NCBI GenBank assembly: GCA_023079485.1
Contig: CM041084.1
Span: 134,508,792-134,572,791, forward strand
DNA length: 64,000 nt
From: Archilochus colubris
Lineage: Eukaryota > Chordata > Aves > Apodiformes > Trochilidae
Direction: 5' to 3'
A program made the position numbers and the translations under genes. The notes under the pieces were generated by a model. That model had not been told where the DNA came from. It made no database searches and saw nothing but the letters and a program-made list of their open reading frames with translations. This document shows, one piece after another, positions 58,895 to 64,000 of the stretch (position 1 is the stretch's first letter; each line of letters opens with the position of its first letter).

Positions 58895-60035
58895 TAAAAT
58901 AGGATTACTGCTGGCTGCTGGACAAAAGCAAGGTGGCTGAGAATTGCCAGCATAGATTTACCACAGGCAACTTGTCCCTGAAGGACCTGATTGCCTTCTG
59001 TGATAACTGCTCTGTGAACAACTGGAGCACAGTGGAAGCTGTTTATCCTGCCTGACAAGGTTTCTGACATATATTCTTGTAACCAAACTGGAAAGGTAGG
59101 CTACAATATGGAAAAATTATAGAAGTGTTAGCCTGAATGGAGTGTGATTAATAGTGTAAAATTCAGATTGATACCAATTAAAAGTGGTGATCCTCAGAGA
59201 TGAAAACTGGAGTCAATACTGTTTGATATCTTCAGTATTGGTCTGCATAAAGTGTTAGTATGCATCTTCAGAAAGATTTATTTTTTATATCAAAATATGT
59301 GAGGGGAGGAGAGGGATGATGCAGAGGTACCTGGACAGGCTTTACAAATGGGTTGAAAGTAGCTACCTGAAGGTCAACAAAGGTAGAAATATTAATAATC
59401 CTATACAGCTGTGGACTGAATGGCTGAAAAATCTCTATAGAAAAGGAGTTGGGGTACCTGTGGACAATAGGATGAATATGAGTCAGCAAAGTATGCTTGC
59501 AGCAAGGAAGGCTATTGCATATTTGGCTGTATTACCCAGAGCAGACACAGCAGGCAGCCTCTATTTGGCAATTCTGAAAGGAAATTTAATGTACTGTATC
59601 CATTTTTTAGTTCCCAGTACAAAACATATAAAAAACACAGAGCAAGTTCAGTGGAGGGACACAAAGGTGATTCAGATTCCCTCCATTTTGAGAAAGAAAA
59701 ACTGAGGTGGGATCTTACTGTTGTCTTCAACAACAGTGGGTAATAGAAAGAAGATGGAACCAGAGACCTTAGGGATGCCCAGCAAAGAAATGAAACATGA
59801 TGAGAACAAGTTACAGCACAAGAAATTTTGATTAGAAATTAAAACCAATTATTCACACAAAGTGTCTTTTAACACTAGGACAATTTATCCAGAGGGACTG
59901 TTCATGCTGCTACTCAAACTGGTAGTGATTTTAATACTAAACAAAATGTTTTAACTGGGAAACTTGATCTAGCTTTAAAATAGAGGGCTGAATTAGTCCC
60001 AACCAACCTACTTTTTTTCATAATTACGTAATTTT
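58895..60035 (+). mobile_element. Ancient CR1 LINE, about 1.1 kb
   Basis: A highly diverged plus-strand CR1. The left part (CAGCATAGATTTACCACAGG, CTGATTGCCTTCTGTGATAA) matches the CR1 reverse-transcriptase region around QHGFTKGKSC...LIAFYD. The middle holds an open ORF2 segment. The right part (GAAATTTTGATTAGAAATTA, ATTCACACAAAGTGTC, AATTTATCCAGAGGGACTG) matches the ORF2 tail and the start of the 3' UTR. Terminal octamers are not recognisable. The divergence makes it the oldest recognisable insertion here. Confidence 0.75.
59316..59705 (+). pseudogene. Ancient CR1 ORF2 fragment, 129 codons open
   Basis: The frame begins MMQRYLDRLYKWVESSYLKV, corresponding to the CR1 [12 protein letters not shown]...KFNKGK segment just after the catalytic motif. 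It continues through LGVPVDNRMNMSQQ-like residues (VGVPVDNRMNMSQQSMLAAR) and LMYCIHFLVPSTKHIKNTEQ, where CR1 has [20 protein letters not shown], then VQWRDTKVI. That 129 codons remain open in so diverged a copy is probably chance. Conserved tryptophan/leucine positions are partly lost, and both ends fall out of frame. Confidence 0.75.
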
Positions 60036-61064
60036 AAATAGCTCCTCTATCTCAAATGTTTCTTTTCAGTTACTCACTACATTTGAGCCAGCTGTTAAGA
60101 TTTACGGCAGTGTAATTTTATCAGATAAATTCTGTAAATAAATGTGTTAATGAAAATGTCTTAAGAATTTTTTAATGTGTATTAAGGAAATGTTCCCCAA
60201 ATGTTAATTTAATAAAAGCAAAAATTTGGGCTGTTAATAGTGTACAAGCTTGTATTCAAGTGTATAAACACCATAATGAATGCATTTAAAAATAAAAAAT
60301 TAATTTATTTACATAAAACCCTTTCATGTTTCTTGAAATTGTGCTGTTTTATTAGTAACTGAGGTAAAGATTAATCAGTATATCAGCAGACTGACAAATA
60401 CTGAGCAGCTAATTTTTTTAAATATCAGATTATGACTTTAAAAAGATTATTTCTTTCATACTTTCTTTTTCCATGCTGCTAAGCATAACTGAAAACATCA
60501 AGATACGTAAAATGAAGTTAAAAGCCCAGTTTTTTACTGGTAACTCATATAAGGAATCTGTAAATTCATAACAAGAATGTGTTGCGATTTGCGAAGGTTC
60601 AGAAAAATGATGTTCTAAAAGCAGCACTTGATCTACATCTAGTCTGATATTTTGAAACAATGGTATTAAATAAAATAATTAAATCTGTATATCTTTGTAG
60701 ATATTACTAGCATCTCTATCAGATTCTGTTTGTTAAGTTAAAGAGAGAGTATTGAAGAAACTTCATAGGAGACTGCATAATTTGTTCTTCTTATTGTATT
60801 TCCAGTTGGTTAATCTCTGTCTAAAGATGGAAAGGTTATCTTTCATCCTTGGAGGTCAAATAGTTATTATTTAATGCATGGTCCACAGGGTACTAGATTT
60901 ACCATATAACTCTAATGATCTGAATAAAATAAATTTTTTTGGCCTTGAACCAAAAATGAACAGTAGAAGCAAATAGAGGTTTTTCTAATCTACATTCTGG
61001 GGACATTTCTGGCTTTATTCTCAGGACTTCAGAAAGATCCTCTAGAAATTCACTATTACTTATT
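60036..61064. other. Unique AT-rich DNA, no gene seen
   Basis: No gene or repeat recognised. Frames under 77 codons. Confidence 0.5.
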
Positions 61065-61448
61065 CATAGAATCATAGAATCATCAAAGTTGGAAAAGACC
61101 TCTAAGATCAAGTCTAACAGCCCCTACCCACTAAGCCATCTATTGTAGCACCTCATCTACTCATCTTTTGAACACCTCCAGGGATGGTGCCTCTACCACC
61201 TCCCTGAGCAGCTTCTTCCAGTGTTTAACCACTTTCTGTGAATAATTTTTTTTCTAATATTCAACCTGAACTTCCCCTGGTAGAGCTTGACCCAAATTCC
61301 TCTTGTCCTGTCAATGGTCACCAGGGAGAAGAGGCCAACATCTGTCTCACTACAACATCCTTTCAGGTAGTTGTAGAAAGCAGTGCAGTCTCCTGTTAGC
61401 CCCCTCTTCTCCAAGCTTAACTGCTCCAGTTCCCTCAGCCTATCAAGT
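61065..61448 (-). mobile_element. CR1 LINE fragment, 0.38 kb
   Basis: The plus strand begins with two octamers (CATAGAAT twice, 61065-61080), then CATCAAAGTTGGAAAAGACC and the CR1 tail up to CTCCAGTTCCCTCAGCC, where it is 5'-truncated. The 3' UTR (TGGAAAAGACCTCTAAGATC) matches the copy at 62.99 kb, so the two belong to one subfamily, distinct from the GGAAGGGACCTCAGAG type at 37.6 and 40.1 kb. Confidence 0.92.
61193..61414 (-). pseudogene. CR1 ORF2 C-terminal fragment
   Basis: The minus-strand frame reads [20 protein letters not shown], then [20 protein letters not shown] and [20 protein letters not shown]. This is the ORF2 tail between [12 protein letters not shown] and FFTERV. A frameshift after NIRKK replaces the FFTERVVKHWNRLP part with unrelated residues. 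No catalytic domain is present. Confidence 0.8.
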
Positions 61449-62555
61449 TCATGTTTTCACCATTAACACATGTCTTATAGATATGCATATAACTGTATAG
61501 AAGATTAAGAAATGCCAGAAAAAATAAAATATTCTAGAACATTCTTATGTATGTAGCACTTTTTTCTATTTTCAGGTTTTTTCTGCACTCAAAATTTGTC
61601 TACAAAATACGTTGTCATTTAGTCAGTCTGGAAGCTATCTGAAAATAGTGATTATACAATGCGATTATTATGATCACAGCTTCAGGCTTTATATTGAAAA
61701 CAGCAAGTTCTAAAACATTCAGCAAAAATAATCTCAAACTACATATTCCAGTCTAAATATGATAAAGGAATTGTTTTCTTTAGTCTCAAAAATTGTGCAA
61801 AGTGCTTCCTGAAAGAATCAAAATAACTATGGTATGTAAAAGCAGCTATCCATGTAATAAGAACTCCATTTACAAGACTAGATAGAAGCCTGTGACAGAC
61901 TAATATATGCCAAGTGAATATTACCCACTATACTGATAACTATTAGTACTGGGCCACATTTAGTATAGCACAGAAGTGTATGACAGCACATAACAACAGT
62001 TTCAGAGAAAAATAAAATGTCTCAGTTAATTTTTCAAGGGTGAAATCAAATCAAACACATCACACATGTCTACATTATCCTTTGGTTAGAGCATTCCAAG
62101 AATGTCCTTATGTAAAAGACTTCTGCTAAATGGGTTTTTTTCCTAGCCTAATCCAAAATTGTCTTCTACATAATATTGCTTAAGGGTAAAAATCTGTGTC
62201 CCTTCTTTGTCCTGAAGCATTAGATTTGGTTCTGTTGTTGCCAATGAACCCTTAAATATATTCTGAAGCTGACATATATCACTTAAAAGTATGATGTGCT
62301 CTGGCATATTCCCCTTCACAATCCTTTTAGCATGCCAACAGCAAAGACATTGCTTTGGGCTTAGAGATTTAGTTGCTACAAGATGGATAAATGGATAAAC
62401 TGTTGGTCTCTCTCTGAATATTTTGTCTTCTGAAGAATGGACATATTTCCAAACCCTTTGGAAGAACAACAGGATAAATAGGGCTCGACAGCTCCTACAG
62501 AGAACGTGATCTAGTAAGTCTTACCATTCTGAAAAATATAAAGTTTTTCCTTGAG
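61449..62555. other. Unique AT-rich DNA, no gene seen
   Basis: No repeat or gene recognised. A 108-codon minus-strand frame (62143-62469) has no recognisable domain. Confidence 0.5.
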
Positions 62556-62637
62556 GATTGCTTTAAGTTGTAGTCTAATTTAAGTAAAAATAATTTGATT
62601 GCTTTAAGTTGTAGTCTAATTTACGTAAAAATAATTT
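62556..62637 (+). repeat. 41-bp tandem duplication, one mismatch
   Basis: Copy 1 (62556-62596) and copy 2 (62597-62637) start GATTGCTTTAAGTTGTAGTC and end AAAAATAATTT. They differ at one position (A at 62583, C at 62624; 40 of 41 identical). The near identity marks a recent duplication in otherwise unique DNA. The C creates a TTACGTAA sequence in copy 2, a perfect 8-bp palindrome of bZIP (PAR/CREB-like) type. Confidence 0.95.
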
Positions 62638-62988
62638 CCTGCAGAGCTTTATCTACTGGCTCTTGTCAGGACATTTTTCAGTACTGTGCACATCACTTGC
62701 GCTTCTGTTTCTTTGGGATATTTCTCATAAAGATACTTATTATTGTGCACAGAGCTTTAAGGGAAATCTAAAATAAACTATCTGGAGAAAACTAAGTCAA
62801 TCAGTTGTGAGAAACAATTTATTAATATTGGTGCAGTAGTGAGGATACATATCTGGGTGTCTCAAGACTCACTGTGACTGGACAACGTTAGACTATGACC
62901 CTATACCTGAAAATGTACATAATGGTTCAGGGGACAGTCCTTTGAAGGTATAAGCAACCATAGACAGCACTAGCTGCATTAAATGGAA
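62638..62988. other. Unique AT-rich DNA
   Basis: Nothing recognised between the tandem duplication and the next CR1. Confidence 0.5.
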
Positions 62989-64000
62989 ATAGAATCATCA
63001 AGGTTGGAAAAGACCTCTAAGATTATCAAGTCCAACCATCCACCCCACAATCCCTAATCACTAAACCAGCCGCTGTAGCTCTTCATCTACCTGTCTTTTG
63101 AACACCCTCAGGGATGGTGCCCCACCTCCCTGGACAGCCTGTTCCAATGTCTCGCCACTCTTTCTGAGAAGAAGTTTATCATAATATCTAACCTGAACCT
63201 GCCCAGGTGGAGTTTTTACCCCTTTCCTCTTGTCCTATCAGTGGTCACCAGAAAGAACAGGCCAGCATCTGTCTCACTACCACCTCCTTTAAGGTAGTTG
63301 TAGAGAGCTAAAGGGTCCCCTCTCAGCCTTCTCTTCTCCAAGCTGAACAGCCTCAGTTCCCTCAGCCTCTCCTCATAAGGCCTATTCTCAAGAAACTGAA
63401 TCATCTTGGTTGCCCTTCTCCAGAACCTCCATGTTCTTACACTGTGATGCCCAAGCCTGCACGCAGTACTCAAGGTGCAGCCTCACTAAGGCAGAGCATA
63501 GGGACAGGATCACCTCCCTGGTCCTGCTGTACACACTGATTCTAATGCAGGCCAGGATGGAATTGGCCTTCTTTGCCACCTGGGCACACTGCAAGCTCAT
63601 GTTCAGCCAGCCGTCTATCAACACCCCCAGGTCCCTCTCTGCTGTGCAGCTCTCCAACCACTCCTCTCCAAGCCTGTGGTGTTGCTGGGGGTTGTTGTGG
63701 CCAAAGTGCAAGACCTGACATTTGGCCTTATAGAAACTCATGCAGTTGTCCTTGGCCCCTCCATCAAGCCTGTCTAGGTCCCTCTGCAGAGCCTCCCTAC
63801 CCTCGGGTGTATCGACGTTTCCACCCAACTTAGTGTCATCTGCAAATTTACTGAGAATGCACTCTATCCCCTCGTCCAAATCATTGATAAAGATGTTAAA
63901 CAAGAATGGCCCCAGCACTAAGCCCTGGGGAACAGCACCTGTGACTGACCGCCAGCTGGATTTAATTCCATTCAGAATAACTCTGGCCTTCCAACCAGTT
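62989..64000 (-). mobile_element. CR1 LINE, longest copy, runs off window
   Basis: The plus strand begins TAGAATCATCAAGGTTGGAA (CR1 3' end with one worn octamer) and proceeds without gross rearrangement through the ORF2 tail, the LRELRLFSL region, the reverse-transcriptase palm and its upstream part to the window edge, so the element is at least 1.01 kb and its 5' end lies outside. Relative to the 40.6-kb copy it lacks 11 bp near 63413-63425, which breaks the frame. Confidence 0.95.
63388..64000 (-). pseudogene. CR1 ORF2 reverse transcriptase, FADD intact, frameshifted
   Basis: The minus-strand frame is open from the window edge, including [20 protein letters not shown], then [18 protein letters not shown] and FADDTKLGG. 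The VPQG and FADD motifs are the reverse-transcriptase template-grip and catalytic motifs of non-LTR elements; FADD codons are at 63846-63835. It continues to [17 protein letters not shown] and KNMEVLEKG, where an 11-bp deletion shifts the frame. The remainder of the C-terminal region ([20 protein letters not shown] onward, 63216-63473) lies in another frame. The active site is therefore intact but the protein is split; the N-terminal endonuclease, if present, is outside the window. Confidence 0.88.

Noticed and set aside
63410..63833. Plus-strand frames of 86-102 codons
   Set aside because: Antisense to the CR1 reverse transcriptase; proline- and serine-rich shadow frames.

Overview
The window looks like non-coding DNA from a bird: an AT-rich intergenic or intronic stretch in which I cannot support any host protein-coding gene, RNA gene or CRISPR array. 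The bird assignment rests on two things read from the sequence. First, about nineteen CR1-type LINE fragments, many with the diagnostic 3' end (a block close to GGTTGGAAGGGACCTCAGAG followed by the octamer ATTCTATG, in either orientation). Second, four endogenous-retrovirus LTR units of types I recognise from avian genomes. CR1 alone would also fit turtles or crocodilians, so bird is likely but not proven.

Layout. 1-10.5 kb: mostly unique AT-rich DNA with one old CR1 (1.4-1.8 kb, minus) and an unclassified GC-rich patch (7.8-8.05 kb). 10.5-11.9 kb: a roughly 1-kb ERVL-like LTR (plus) and an old CR1 scrap. 15-25.5 kb: four CR1 fragments (15.2, 20.4, 21.7 and 25.3 kb, all minus) and a composite minus-strand LTR at 23.2-23.9 kb. 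28.3-34.3 kb: three plus-strand CR1 fragments. 37-42.2 kb: a convergent CR1 pair and two further minus-strand copies. 45.4-46.4 kb: a 0.94-kb plus-strand CR1. 47.5-48.3 kb: a solo LTR bounded by a perfect 5-bp target duplication. 57-57.9 kb: another ERVL-like LTR. 58.9-60 kb: an ancient plus-strand CR1. 61-64 kb: two minus-strand CR1s, the last running off the window with an intact reverse-transcriptase FADD motif.

The recognisable protein coding in the window is therefore retrotransposon debris: pieces of CR1 ORF2 (reverse transcriptase and C-terminal region), all broken by frameshifts, stops, deletions or loss of catalytic residues. The LTRs have no adjacent gag, pol or env that I can see. 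No operon-like or pathway organisation exists here. The remaining points of interest are small structures in unique DNA: a 22-bp perfect palindrome with NKX-like half-sites near a G-quadruplex motif, a 41-bp near-perfect tandem duplication, a 12-bp perfect hairpin, a possible 54-nt exon, and two GC-rich patches I could not classify. I found no convincing undescribed biological system.
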